The notes below the pieces were generated by a model. It saw only the letters and a list, made by a program, of their open reading frames with translations, was not told the DNA's origin and did not search any database. Positions 30,652 through 39,860 of a stretch of DNA of 43,591 bases are shown one piece after another. The DNA comes from Alistipes timonensis (GTDB lineage Bacteria; Bacteroidota; Bacteroidia; Bacteroidales; Muribaculaceae). The translations under genes were made by a program, and so were the position numbers. Location of the stretch: assembly GCA_023663385.1 (NCBI GenBank), contig JAMPHO010000001.1, forward strand, positions 182,542 through 226,132, read 5' to 3'. Position 1 is the first letter of the stretch, and every line of letters begins with the position of its first letter.

Positions 30652-33600
30652 TCAGAGGAGGGCTTTGAGGGTGGCGGGGGCGGTCGCTGGGGCCTCGACG
30701 CGGAGGAGGGCCGGACCGGCGGGGAGGCCGGTGAGGGTTGTGGTGGTCGAGGCGAGGCGCTCTACGCGGAGGAGGCGGCCATCGGCGGCGTAGACGGCGA
30801 GGGTGCCGCCAACCGCGGTCTCAGGCACGGTGAGGGTGCGGGTCGCGGGGTCGTACGATACTTCGGCGGCGATGCTCACGGTAGCAAGTGCGTCGGCTCC
30901 GAACACGCGGTCCATCTCCTCGCCCATCAGCGAGTTGAGGTACACTTCGAGGGCGGTGTAGCCGTCGGCGTTGCGGCGGTTCTGGTCGGCCACTTCGGGG
31001 TCAAGACCGTTGGCGCGCTCCCAGGCGTCGGGTATGCCGTCGCCGTCGGTGTCGGCGGGCACCTCGTAATCAGCGGCATAGTCGAAGAAACCTTCGGCAT
31101 CGGCCTCTGTGTCGATTATGCCTGAGCTTCTACCCTTGGTGGAGCCGCCGTAGGTAACCTTGCCGGTGCGGGCGTCGTTGGCCACTCGGGCCTCAACCTT
31201 GTCGCGGTTGATGGTACCGGCTTTCTCAACAACGGTGTTGAACGCGTCCTCTGCGCTCTGGAAATCCTTAAGCATATAGAGCGAGGGCTCGTAGTTGCCC
31301 TGGTTCCCGGCGAGGGAGTACTTATAATAGGCGTTTTGCGGCACAATGCGCTCGGCAGCCTTGATGTCGTCGAGTTTGTAAATCTCAGCGGTCATAGCCG
31401 ACCAGTTGTCGGCGGTGGCGGCGGCACTCGCGGTTGCCACGTTGCCGTCAACGAACCATTTGGCCGGAGCCCATGAGGTCGCACCGTCGCGGGCGCCCGA
31501 GGCGTTGACAAACACCACCTTGGTAGCATTCGAGGCCGGGCCGCGGCGATAGTAGTTATTGATGAAGTTGCACTCGTGGGCGGAGTTAAGGCCGTTGTAC
31601 GACGCCACGGGCGCGGTGTTCTCGCCGCCGTAGCATCCGCCGTTGTTGCCGTAGTTGTAGTTGACATTGTTGATGTACTCCAGGAACACCAGATGGTCCT
31701 CGCCGCGGGCGCCGTTGAAGCGGCATGAGCGCGACTGATTGTGGGCCAGCAGGTTGTGGTGGTATGTGGCCGGCGAGCCGCCCCACTGGCAACCATAGCC
31801 GCGATCACCCTTGGAGTGCCCGCCGCGGTAGAGACCCTCGTGTACGATGCTGTACTGCACGGTGAGGAAATGGGAGTCGGCGGTGTTCATATTCTCCTCA
31901 ACCGACCATCCGAACGAGCAGTGGTCGAAGATGAAGTTGGAGCAGTTTTCGGCACCGAGGGCGTTCTCCATCATCACGTCGCCCGCGATCGACTTGTGGC
32001 CGATGCGGAAGCGCACGTTGCGCACGATGAAGTTGCGCGAACCGCCGAGGTTCACCTTGTTGCGGGTAATCGCGATCCCGTCGCCCGGGGCGGTCTGCCC
32101 GGCGAGGGTCCAGTCGGCACGGCTCACTCGGAGCTCGCGGGTGAGGGCGATCTGGCCGCTTACGGCGAACACAATCGTCAGGGGCTCGTCCTTATACTGC
32201 TCGAAGGCCCAGCGGAGAGTCCCGGCGGAGCCGTCGTCGGCCAGCGAGGTCACTGTAACCACCCGGCCACCGCGGCCTCCCGAGGTGAATTTGCCGAACC
32301 CTTCGGCGGTCGGGAATGCGAGCATGCGCACGGCCTCTTTGACTTCGGCGGGCGCGGAGAGCGCGCCGTAGCGCGACACGGCCTTCACCGTGTAGCGCGC
32401 CGAGGGATCGTAACCATCGAAGGAGTTCTTCTCGGTGAAGAGCACGGGAACACCCTCGCGCATTACGATATAAGCGGCGGCAGCGTCGTCGGCCTCCCAG
32501 GTGAAGCGGGTGCCGTCGATATGGAATCCGGCGGGAGCCGACGGGGCTTTGAGAATCTTTTCGTAGTCGAACGGCGTTTTCGAGAAATTGCCGAAGAGGA
32601 ACGCCGGGTTCATATATGCTTCGACCTCGGCCTCGGTGGCCTGGCGCGAGAAGGAGGCTCGGCGGCTCACGTCGGCGAGTGTGCCGTCGGCGTTCATCGA
32701 GCGGAACTCATAGAGCGACGAGGAGTTCTCCGAACCGCTCCAGGCGGTCCATCCCGCCGGAGCGATATGCGAACCGAGAGTGCAGTTGAGGAACATCGAG
32801 CCGGAATTTTCCTGCCAGGGGCGACCGAGGGTGAACGACGCGGCGGCCACACCATCCTCGGCGGTCAGCGAGCAGTTGTCGAAGAAGAGTCCGGGGTAGA
32901 AATAAGGCTCGGAAAGCTCGGGGAAGAGCACGCGGCTCATAGCCATGGCCGACCCGCCGGGAGCGGTAATGTAGCCCCCCTTCGAGGCTTTGCGGGCGCG
33001 GATTTCACAGTTGTCAAACCATTCGAGTCCGGCGTCGTAGATGAAATCGACCGTACCCTCGATCAGGCAGTTGCGGAAATAGCCTCGGGAGCCGACGTTA
33101 GCCTTGAAGGTATCCTGGTAGCCGGAAACGCGGCAGTTGTTGAACACATGGGCGTCGGCCCCGGTGAAGAGCGCCTCGGCCTGACCCGCGTTCTCGCCGG
33201 CGGTGTTGCGTATGGTGAGGTTCTCGGCGTAGAAGCGTGGGGTATAAACGTTTAGGGCGGCGCAGTCGTTAAAGGTGTTGCCGCTGTTGTTGCCGCGGCC
33301 CACACCCGAGGTGATGATAACCGTTTCGCGGTTCTCGCCGATCAGCGAAATGAAGCGCTCGGCCTCACCCTTGCGCCCGGCATAGAGATTCTCCTCGTAC
33401 ACACCCGGGCGGATGTAGATAAGTCCGCGGGTCCCGGCGGGCACTGCGTCAATCGCGTCCTGGATTTTGGTAAAGTCGCCGCTGCCGTCCTGTGCCACCA
33501 TGAAGAGGCGCGCCTCGGCGTTATCGTCGGGAGCGGGCGACGCGGTGCCCCCGCCAAACTCCGAGAGGTCGGAAAGCTCGCCGGGGTCGTTCACCATATT

Positions 33601-34530
33601 TTCTCGGGCGAAGCGGGCCTGTTCGGCGGTTAGCTCCGTGCCGTAGATTTTCACTTTGTGTACTCGCGGCGCCTGCATCTGCCCCAGCGGGTTGAGAGCC
33701 ACATTGAAGGGGCAGTTGCCGTCGGCGCCGGTCTGCACGGGGTTGGCGAAATCCTCGCCGTCCCATACGCGCCAGCGGAGCGACACATCCTCGGCGTTGA
33801 TTTCATTCTCCATAAAGTAACCCTGGTCGCTGAATACGGTCCAACCCTGCTTCTGACGCTCGGAGCCCATCCACACGAGGGGTTTCCAGGGGCCGTTGCC
33901 GATTTTGACGTCGCACTTGATGCCGCGCCCCCAGGAGGTCGACGACCAGGACCACTGCACGCGCTCGACGTAGGGAATATGGTCGATTTCCATCCAGCCG
34001 TGGAGCGAGGTCGCGCCGTCGGCCGACGCGTCGCGGCACATCTGCACGAACCCGGCTTCGCCGTGGGTGGGGCGCCCCGAGGCGTCGCGTTCGATGTTGT
34101 CCTCAAGGTAGGTGGTGTGTCCGGCCACGGTCCAGTTGTTGTACGTCGCGGCGGAATTGCCCGAGGGCTTCTCGCCTATGTAGTACTGGCGGGCGAAAGC
34201 GGCGGTAGTACCGCCGAAGCCGTTGGCCGAAGCATTCGTCGCGAAAGAGCAGTTGTGGAACACCACCGGGTACTTCACAGCGTCGCCGCCGTTGGCGTTC
34301 ACGTCGATAATGGCGTTGACGTAACCCCCGTCGGCAAACGACGGGCAGTCGCGCCCGGTCTCACCCTGCCAGGAATCGGGCCAGGTGGTATCGGAGAAGT
34401 TAATGTCGATGATTTTCGGATGGGTAGCGGCATCGGACCACCGCTCTACCACCGACGCGGGGTCGGTAGTAGCCGCCGCGGCGACGAGCATCGCGGCGGC
34501 GGCCACCCCAAGAGAGGCAAAACGTTTCAT
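30652..34530 (-). CDS. CE8 pectin methylesterase - PL1 pectate lyase fusion, secreted
   Basis: This 1292-residue protein has a signal peptide, an unassigned N-terminal region (about 30-330), a complete CE8 domain (about 340-650), a fibronectin III-like linker and a complete PL1 beta-helix (about 740-1150). CE8 motifs are GYQDTF (near 471), GTVDFI with the nucleophile Asp (near 494) and LGRPW (near 569). PL1 motifs include LAFPTAEGFGKFTSGGRGG, TLAGQTAPGDGI, FDHCSFGWSVEEN and NQSRSCRFNGARG. A calcium motif DTDGDGIPDAWE follows near 1160, and the C-terminal domain (TLAVYAADGRLL, LTGLPAGPALLRVE) resembles a type IX secretion sorting domain. The two activities act in sequence on the same chain. 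It is the last gene of a unit with a single-domain CE8 (57 bp upstream) and a DUF4861 lipoprotein. Confidence 0.9.
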   Translation of the reverse strand: MKRFASLGVAAAAMLVAAAATTDPASVVERWSDAATHPKIIDINFSDTTWPDSWQGETGRDCPSFADGGYVNAIIDVNANGGDAVKYPVVFHNCSFATNASANGFGGTTAAFARQYYIGEKPSGNSAATYNNWTVAGHTTYLEDNIERDASGRPTHGEAGFVQMCRDASADGATSLHGWMEIDHIPYVERVQWSWSSTSWGRGIKCDVKIGNGPWKPLVWMGSERQKQGWTVFSDQGYFMENEINAEDVSLRWRVWDGEDFANPVQTGADGNCPFNVALNPLGQMQAPRVHKVKIYGTELTAEQARFARENMVNDPGELSDLSEFGGGTASPAPDDNAEARLFMVAQDGSGDFTKIQDAIDAVPAGTRGLIYIRPGVYEENLYAGRKGEAERFISLIGENRETVIITSGVGRGNNSGNTFNDCAALNVYTPRFYAENLTIRNTAGENAGQAEALFTGADAHVFNNCRVSGYQDTFKANVGSRGYFRNCLIEGTVDFIYDAGLEWFDNCEIRARKASKGGYITAPGGSAMAMSRVLFPELSEPYFYPGLFFDNCSLTAEDGVAAASFTLGRPWQENSGSMFLNCTLGSHIAPAGWTAWSGSENSSSLYEFRSMNADGTLADVSRRASFSRQATEAEVEAYMNPAFLFGNFSKTPFDYEKILKAPSAPAGFHIDGTRFTWEADDAAAAYIVMREGVPVLFTEKNSFDGYDPSARYTVKAVSRYGALSAPAEVKEAVRMLAFPTAEGFGKFTSGGRGGRVVTVTSLADDGSAGTLRWAFEQYKDEPLTIVFAVSGQIALTRELRVSRADWTLAGQTAPGDGIAITRNKVNLGGSRNFIVRNVRFRIGHKSIAGDVMMENALGAENCSNFIFDHCSFGWSVEENMNTADSHFLTVQYSIVHEGLYRGGHSKGDRGYGCQWGGSPATYHHNLLAHNQSRSCRFNGARGEDHLVFLEYINNVNYNYGNNGGCYGGENTAPVASYNGLNSAHECNFINNYYRRGPASNATKVVFVNASGARDGATSWAPAKWFVDGNVATASAAATADNWSAMTAEIYKLDDIKAAERIVPQNAYYKYSLAGNQGNYEPSLYMLKDFQSAEDAFNTVVEKAGTINRDKVEARVANDARTGKVTYGGSTKGRSSGIIDTEADAEGFFDYAADYEVPADTDGDGIPDAWERANGLDPEVADQNRRNADGYTALEVYLNSLMGEEMDRVFGADALATVSIAAEVSYDPATRTLTVPETAVGGTLAVYAADGRLLRVERLASTTTTLTGLPAGPALLRVEAPATAPATLKALL

Positions 34531-34587
34531 AGGTAATGGGAGAGAGTCTGATTAAAGGTAAGATAATGAATGGTTGGCAATTAGGCT

Positions 34588-35607
34588 TCAGGGATATACC
34601 ACGGCGCGGGTCTCGCCCGTCAGCGAGGTGGGATCCCAGTTGTCGTCGCCGCCGAGAACTTCGGGGAGCGAGTACCCCTCGTCGGAGGCGAGCACCTTGG
34701 CCCAGGGCACGCGCTTGGTGGTGTCGGCCCCCTCGCCGGTGCAGCCGTACTCGGCGTAGAACGCGGTTTTCTCGCGCTCGGGCTTGCGCCAGTTGTGCCA
34801 CCCCTCGGGGCGGATGTGCCCCCCGACATCGCAGCGGATGAACACGGTCTGGCCGTAGTCGCGCCAGGGGCGCGAGTACCAACAGCGCACGGCGGCTGAG
34901 TCAGCCGTCAGCTTGCAGTTGGTGAACACATAGCCGTGGCGCTGCCCCTGCGGGGTTGCCGGAGCGGTGATGTACCCCCCCGCGCGCTTGCAATGGATGG
35001 TGCAGTCGTCAAACAGGGCGGTCGATTTGCCGAAAATAAAGTCAACGGTACCCTCGATGTAGCACCCGGTATAGTACTGGCGCCCGGTGCTGTGGGTGTA
35101 GAGGGTGTCCTGGTTGCCGAGGAAGCGGCAGTTCTTGAAAACGGAGCGGTCGCCGCCGACGTAGCACGCTACAGCCTGGCCGACATTCCCGGCGGTGTTC
35201 TCAAACGTGATGTTCTCGGCGTAGAAGTCAACGGGGAAAATGTAGCAGCTCGACGAGCCGGCGGTACCCATCTCCTGGTCGAAGCGGTTTTTCTTCGACG
35301 CGTAGTCGGCATAGGTGATCACGGCGTCCCCCTCCCCTATCAGCGAGAGGTTGATTTTCGTCTGGGGTATCACGAGCTTCTCCTCGTAGCGCCCCTCCTT
35401 CACAAGGATGCGGGTGCGGTACGAGCCGCAGAGGTCGGGCACGGCGTTGACGGCCTCCTGAACGGTGGTGAAGTCGCCGCTGCCGTCCTTGGCAACAACG
35501 AAGTCATAGGCCGGGCGGGCGTTTTCGGCCGCGGGAGCCTGGGGTGCCTCGGCGGCGGAAGCCATCGACGCGGCGAGGAGCAACAGGGAAGTCAGTTTAA
35601 TCTTCAT
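34588..35607 (-). CDS. Single-domain secreted pectin methylesterase (CE8)
   Basis: This 339-residue enzyme has a signal peptide (about 1-18) and a compact CE8 domain of standard family length. Catalytic residues are visible: Q144 in GQAVA, NQDT with Q166 and D167, the nucleophile D189 in GTVDFIFGKS, and R246/W248 in YSRPW. It would demethylate pectin or pectic oligosaccharides, probably in the periplasm because it lacks the extra modules and YNLQG-type tail of the larger CE8 proteins (inference). Its ATG overlaps the stop of the upstream DUF4861 gene as ATGA, which suggests coupled translation. Confidence 0.94.
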   Translation of the reverse strand: MKIKLTSLLLLAASMASAAEAPQAPAAENARPAYDFVVAKDGSGDFTTVQEAVNAVPDLCGSYRTRILVKEGRYEEKLVIPQTKINLSLIGEGDAVITYADYASKKNRFDQEMGTAGSSSCYIFPVDFYAENITFENTAGNVGQAVACYVGGDRSVFKNCRFLGNQDTLYTHSTGRQYYTGCYIEGTVDFIFGKSTALFDDCTIHCKRAGGYITAPATPQGQRHGYVFTNCKLTADSAAVRCWYSRPWRDYGQTVFIRCDVGGHIRPEGWHNWRKPEREKTAFYAEYGCTGEGADTTKRVPWAKVLASDEGYSLPEVLGGDDNWDPTSLTGETRAVVYP

Positions 35608-36761
35608 TTCACACTAATTTCAAGAGGGTTACGGAAGCACATCGCGGCGCGGCGCATTGCTTCCTTCCATTCGTCGGTATTCGCGGGAGCGGTCGGATTT
35701 TTCGACCAGGCCGAGCCCCAGAGGTAGGTGTAGGTGTCGCCGGGCTTGTACTCCGATATGGCGAGCAGGTGGGCGTCGGCGTCGCGGGCGGGTTCGCTCA
35801 CGGGCTTATATATAATGGTGTCGGCGGGAGCCACGGCGCCGAGGTAGATCACGCCGTTGCCGTTGCGGGGGTTGTCGGTTGAATCGACGTAGGCCATCCA
35901 CCCCTCCTTGGCGTTGAAACCGAACTCGCGGGGGTTCTGCTTGTGCACCACTATGCCGGGGGCGAGGCGGCGCGGGCGGCTCAGGCCGTCGTAGCGGAGC
36001 TGCGTGCGGTTGAAGTTCGAGCCCTGGTCGAGGGTGATTACGCGGGTTTCGACCACATTGGCGTCCTCTTCGGCCTTAAGGGGGTTATATGTGAGGCGCA
36101 CCGAGAAGCGGAGCGGCCCGTTGTCGAGAATCTCGTACTCCTTCCAGCACCAGGGAAAAATAATCTCACCCTTGTCGTCGAGGAGCGCGGCGGTACCGCC
36201 GCCGAGGGTGTTGGCCACGATGTAGGCATCCATGCCGTTGCCGTGGTCCTTGTGCATCGACTTTTTCTGAGTCGCGAGCTTGTAGCGGAGTTCGAGCACG
36301 AGGGTGTCGACGTTCTTGGTCCATACGTCGTAGCCGAAGCCACGCTCGCCGCGGGCCTGGAGCGCCGGGCCGTAGGCGGTGTAGGCGGCCTTGTCGTTCT
36401 CCCAGTTCATATTGTCCTTATGTTCGGGGAAGAAGCGGCCATAGACGCGTGGCTTCACCGGGGCGGGAGTGCCCGGCTTTATGGTGTAGACAGCCGAAGC
36501 CTTGGCGGCAACCGATGTCGGGAATATCAAAAGGGAGTCGGAAGTGAGCTGGTAAGGCACCTCGTTTCCGGCGGGGTCGGTAACTACGAACCCCGAGCCG
36601 CGGAGAGAGCTTTTAATCTTTTTTACAGGCACTTGCGCCATTTCCCCCTCGCGATCGAAAGGGAGCGGGTTGCTGACTGTGACGCGCTGGGCGCTGCCGC
36701 ATCCGGCCAGGAGGGCCGCCGGGAGGAGCCACAGCAGTGAGAACTTGGATAAACGGTTCAT
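35604..36761 (-). CDS. DUF4861 family lipoprotein
   Basis: This 385-residue protein is recognised as a DUF4861-type protein, a family often found in pectin and uronic-acid loci of Bacteroidetes, with no function I can state with confidence. A lipoprotein signal peptide has its lipobox at LLAGC (C21). Characteristic stretches include NPLPFDREGEMAQVPV, KPRVYGRFFPEHKDNMNWEND, SMHKDHGNGMDAY and LYLGA-like GVIYLGAV. I chose the ATG at 36761 because the frame extends upstream to 36950 only through the uxaA terminator and coding shadow. It is translationally coupled to the CE8 gene by an ATGA overlap, so it probably works with pectin methylester or unsaturated uronate processing. Confidence 0.85.
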   Translation of the reverse strand: MNRLSKFSLLWLLPAALLAGCGSAQRVTVSNPLPFDREGEMAQVPVKKIKSSLRGSGFVVTDPAGNEVPYQLTSDSLLIFPTSVAAKASAVYTIKPGTPAPVKPRVYGRFFPEHKDNMNWENDKAAYTAYGPALQARGERGFGYDVWTKNVDTLVLELRYKLATQKKSMHKDHGNGMDAYIVANTLGGGTAALLDDKGEIIFPWCWKEYEILDNGPLRFSVRLTYNPLKAEEDANVVETRVITLDQGSNFNRTQLRYDGLSRPRRLAPGIVVHKQNPREFGFNAKEGWMAYVDSTDNPRNGNGVIYLGAVAPADTIIYKPVSEPARDADAHLLAISEYKPGDTYTYLWGSAWSKNPTAPANTDEWKEAMRRAAMCFRNPLEISVK

Positions 36762-36786
36762 GGATAGATTGTAAGCATTAAAAAAT

Positions 36787-36821
36787 ACGCCTGATACGCG
36801 GGACGTCGCGTCCCGCGTATC
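36787..36821 (-). terminator. Rho-independent terminator after uxaA
   Basis: A perfect 12-bp stem, GATACGCGGGAC (36793-36804) and GTCCCGCGTATC (36810-36821), has a 5-nt loop. On the minus strand it is followed by AGGCGTATTTTTTAA. It lies about 17 bp after the uxaA stop and only about 31 bp before the DUF4861 ATG. Confidence 0.9.
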
Positions 36822-36838
36822 GGCGAATAGAGGTATTG

Positions 36839-38332
36839 TCAGAGTGTCACGCCGGTCTTGAAGATGGCGATTTCCTTGGCGCCGACCTTCTCGTGGTGGA
36901 GCATCTCGCCGGAAGCCACGGCCACCACCTTGTCCATAAGGCGGTCGCATACGACCTCGGCGGCCTCGTCCTCGACGATGGTGCCGGCGTTGAAGTCAAT
37001 CCAGTTGTGCTTCTTGGCGGCAAGCTGCGAGTTGGTCGAAATCTTCATAGTGGGCACGAAGGTGCCGAAGGGGGTGCCGCGCCCGGTGGTGAAGAGCACG
37101 ATCTGGCACCCCGAGAGAGCCAGCGACGTCGCGGCCACGAGGTCGTTGCCGGGAGCCGTCAGCAGGTTGAGGCCGTGCTTGGTTACGGGCTGGGCGTAGT
37201 TGAGCACGTCGACAACGGCCTGGCTGCCACCCTTCTGCACGCACCCGAGCGATTTCTCCTCCAGGGTGGTGATACCGCCTGCCTTGTTGCCCGGCGAGGG
37301 GTTCTCGTAGATAGGCTGGCCGTAGGAGCGGAAATAACCCTTGAAGTCGTTGATGAGGCTCACGGTCTCGTCGAACACCTCGGGGGTGCACGCGCGGTTC
37401 ATAAGTATGGTCTCGGCGCCGAACATCTCGGGGACCTCGGTGAGAACCGAAGTGCCGCCGCAGGCGATCACGCGGTCGGAGAGCAGACCCACCAGCGGGT
37501 TGGCCGTGATGCCCGAGAAACCGTCGGAGCCGCCGCACTTAAGGCCAACCTTCAGCTTGGAGATAGGCAGGGGCTGGCGGCGGTCGGAGCGCATGCGCTC
37601 GATGAGCTTGGAGCAGATTTCGAAGCCGGTTTCGACCTCGTCCTCAACCTCCTGGGCTATAAGGAACTTCACGCGGTCGGCATCATACTCGCCCAACTGG
37701 TCGCGGAGCACGGGGAGCTGGTTGTTCTCGCATCCGAGGCCGAGCACGAGCACGCCTCCGGCGTTGGGGTGCTTGATCAGCGCGGAGAGGGCCGCGCGGG
37801 TGTTGGCGTGGTCCTGGCCGAGCTGCGAGCAGCCGTAGTTGTGGGTGAAGGCGCGCACGTCGTCGATACCCGTAAGGTCGCATTCGCGGCGGAGGCGCTC
37901 AACGATGGCGTTGGCCTGGCCGTTGACGCAACCCACGGTGGGCACGATCCAGAGCTCGTTGCGGATACCCATGTCGCCGTTGGCGCGGAGGTAGCCGTTG
38001 ATTTCGGGGCACGATTCTACCTTCACCTCGGGGATGGCCGTCGGGGTGTAGGTATACTTCAGGTCGTCGCTCAGTGAGGTGGCCAGGTTGTGGGAGTGGA
38101 TCCACTCGCCGGCGGCTATGGGAGCCGTGGCGTGGCCGATCGGGTAGCCGTACTTGATTACAGGCTCCCCCTGGGCGATGGGGCGGAGGGCGAACTTATG
38201 GCCACGGGTGATGTCGCTCTGGAGCGTCACTTCCGCGCCTTCGGGGGTCACGAACACCTCGCCGGCGCGGGCGTCGTCCGCGAGGACGACGGCCACGTTG
38301 TCGGCGGCGTTGATTTTAAGGAAACGCTTCAT
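36839..38332 (-). CDS. uxaA: Altronate dehydratase
   Basis: This 497-residue protein has an N-terminal SAF domain (about 1-95, KRFLKINAADNVAVVLADDA onwards) and the large UxaA C-terminal domain with conserved GCVNGQAN, FTHNYGCSQLGQDH and GLKCGGSDGFSGITANP segments, whose cysteines are likely metal ligands. It would dehydrate D-altronate to 2-keto-3-deoxygluconate in the cytoplasm. The ATG lies 16 bp after the uxaB stop, so the genes are co-transcribed. A strong terminator follows. Length and domain content match the family. Confidence 0.95.
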   Translation of the reverse strand: MKRFLKINAADNVAVVLADDARAGEVFVTPEGAEVTLQSDITRGHKFALRPIAQGEPVIKYGYPIGHATAPIAAGEWIHSHNLATSLSDDLKYTYTPTAIPEVKVESCPEINGYLRANGDMGIRNELWIVPTVGCVNGQANAIVERLRRECDLTGIDDVRAFTHNYGCSQLGQDHANTRAALSALIKHPNAGGVLVLGLGCENNQLPVLRDQLGEYDADRVKFLIAQEVEDEVETGFEICSKLIERMRSDRRQPLPISKLKVGLKCGGSDGFSGITANPLVGLLSDRVIACGGTSVLTEVPEMFGAETILMNRACTPEVFDETVSLINDFKGYFRSYGQPIYENPSPGNKAGGITTLEEKSLGCVQKGGSQAVVDVLNYAQPVTKHGLNLLTAPGNDLVAATSLALSGCQIVLFTTGRGTPFGTFVPTMKISTNSQLAAKKHNWIDFNAGTIVEDEAAEVVCDRLMDKVVAVASGEMLHHEKVGAKEIAIFKTGVTL

Positions 38333-38348
38333 CGTATTCGCTTTCTGA

Positions 38349-39806
38349 TTATTCGTGAGCAGCGAGGAAGTCGTTGAGAGCCTTTTCCATACCGTCGCGG
38401 CGGATGGCGGCGAGGTATTCGGCTACCTTGGCCGAGAAGCCGGGGACGGCCTGCTCGAAGCGCTCCACGAAGATGGGGCTGTCGACGATCTTGGCCACGG
38501 TCGCGGGGTAGTCCTTGTCGTCCCACACGCTGTTGATCAGCTCGATGTGCGAAGCGGTGTCCTGGGGCACGAAGTCGGTGCCGGGGCCGTAGAGCGAGAG
38601 CAGCGCGGCGAAGGTGAAGAGCTCGAAGTCGGCCAGCTCGCCCTTCTTGGCGTAGGTGTCCTTGACGGTGCTCCAGTTGCGGGCCTCCCACTTCGAGAGG
38701 GAGTTCAGGGCGATGGAGCTGAGCATATGCTTGATGTAGGGGTTGTAGAAGCGCTCCAGGATGCTGTCGGCAAACTTGCGGAGCTCTTCGGGATCCTCGT
38801 CGATCATCGGGAGCACCTCGCGGGCCACCATCGTGTTGACGAACTTGTTGACGGCGGGGTTGTTGAAGGCGTCCATCACGGTCTCGCAGCCGAGCTGCAG
38901 GGCCACGGGCACCATGCCGGTGTGCGAGCCGTTGAGGATGCGCACCTTCTTGTCGCGGAACGACTTGATGGAGGGCATGAAGAGGACGTGGAGTCCGGCC
39001 TTGTCGAGGGGGAGCTCCTCGGCCACAACCTTGTAGCCTTCGCCGCCGATAGCCCAGAGGTGGTAGAGCTCGCCTTTAACTACGATGTTGTCGTCGAAGC
39101 CGATCTCCTCCTTGATTTCGTTGATGGTGTCGCGGGGGAAGCCCGGCACGATGCGGTCAACGAGCGTATCGCAGAAGAAGCAGGAATCCTTGACCCACTG
39201 GATGAAGGCGGGTTCGAGACCGGCCTCCTCGGCGTGGCGGATCACATACTTGCGCAGTGTCGTGCCGTTGTCCTCGATGAGCTCGCAGCAGATGAACACC
39301 AGACCCTTGGAGGGGTCGCCGTTGAAGTGCTTCCAGCGGCGGTAGAGCAGGTTGGTGACCTTGCCGGGGAACGACGTGGGCATATCGGCCATCACGTCGA
39401 CACCCTCCTCGTAGCGGATACCGGCCTCGGTGGTGTTCGACACGATGAAGCGGAGCTCGGGCGAGGTGATATATTTTACATAGGTGTCATACTCGTTGGC
39501 GGGGGAGAAAGCGTCGGCCACCGACTTCACCAGGCGGATTTCGCGCTTGGGCTGCCCCTCCTCGATACCTTCGAGCACGACGTGGTAGAGGCCGTCCTGC
39601 TCTTTGAGGATGTCGATTACCTTGCTCTGGCCGAACAGGGGGGTCAGCAGGGCCACGTTAGTGTCGATCACGCCCTTCTCGTTGGCGATGTCGAGCTGCC
39701 AGTCGACGAACGCGCGGAGGAAGTTCCCCTCGCCGAACTGGAGGATTTTCACGGGACGCTCCGCCTTGGCGACAGCGTTCTTATCGAGTTTCTTAATCTC
39801 TTTCAT
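38349..39806 (-). CDS. uxaB: Tagaturonate reductase (altronate oxidoreductase)
   Basis: This 485-residue NAD-dependent reductase belongs to the mannitol dehydrogenase/polyol dehydrogenase family. It reduces D-tagaturonate to D-altronate. The N-terminal nucleotide-binding region contains ILQFGEGNFLRAFVDWQLD. The catalytic region contains KVRILNGSHTGMVPVA, with the family's K-N-H arrangement. The C-terminal helical domain is complete. Fructuronate reductase (UxuB) is the main alternative within the family, but length and neighbours (uxaC, uxaA) favour UxaB. The leader upstream (39807-39860) is followed by the 190-bp inverted-repeat element that separates it from exuT. Confidence 0.92.
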   Translation of the reverse strand: MKEIKKLDKNAVAKAERPVKILQFGEGNFLRAFVDWQLDIANEKGVIDTNVALLTPLFGQSKVIDILKEQDGLYHVVLEGIEEGQPKREIRLVKSVADAFSPANEYDTYVKYITSPELRFIVSNTTEAGIRYEEGVDVMADMPTSFPGKVTNLLYRRWKHFNGDPSKGLVFICCELIEDNGTTLRKYVIRHAEEAGLEPAFIQWVKDSCFFCDTLVDRIVPGFPRDTINEIKEEIGFDDNIVVKGELYHLWAIGGEGYKVVAEELPLDKAGLHVLFMPSIKSFRDKKVRILNGSHTGMVPVALQLGCETVMDAFNNPAVNKFVNTMVAREVLPMIDEDPEELRKFADSILERFYNPYIKHMLSSIALNSLSKWEARNWSTVKDTYAKKGELADFELFTFAALLSLYGPGTDFVPQDTASHIELINSVWDDKDYPATVAKIVDSPIFVERFEQAVPGFSAKVAEYLAAIRRDGMEKALNDFLAAHE

Positions 39807-39860
39807 AGGTATTAATAGGAGTCTTTGAATCAGTAATTTACTCGCGCATCCGCGATTTAC

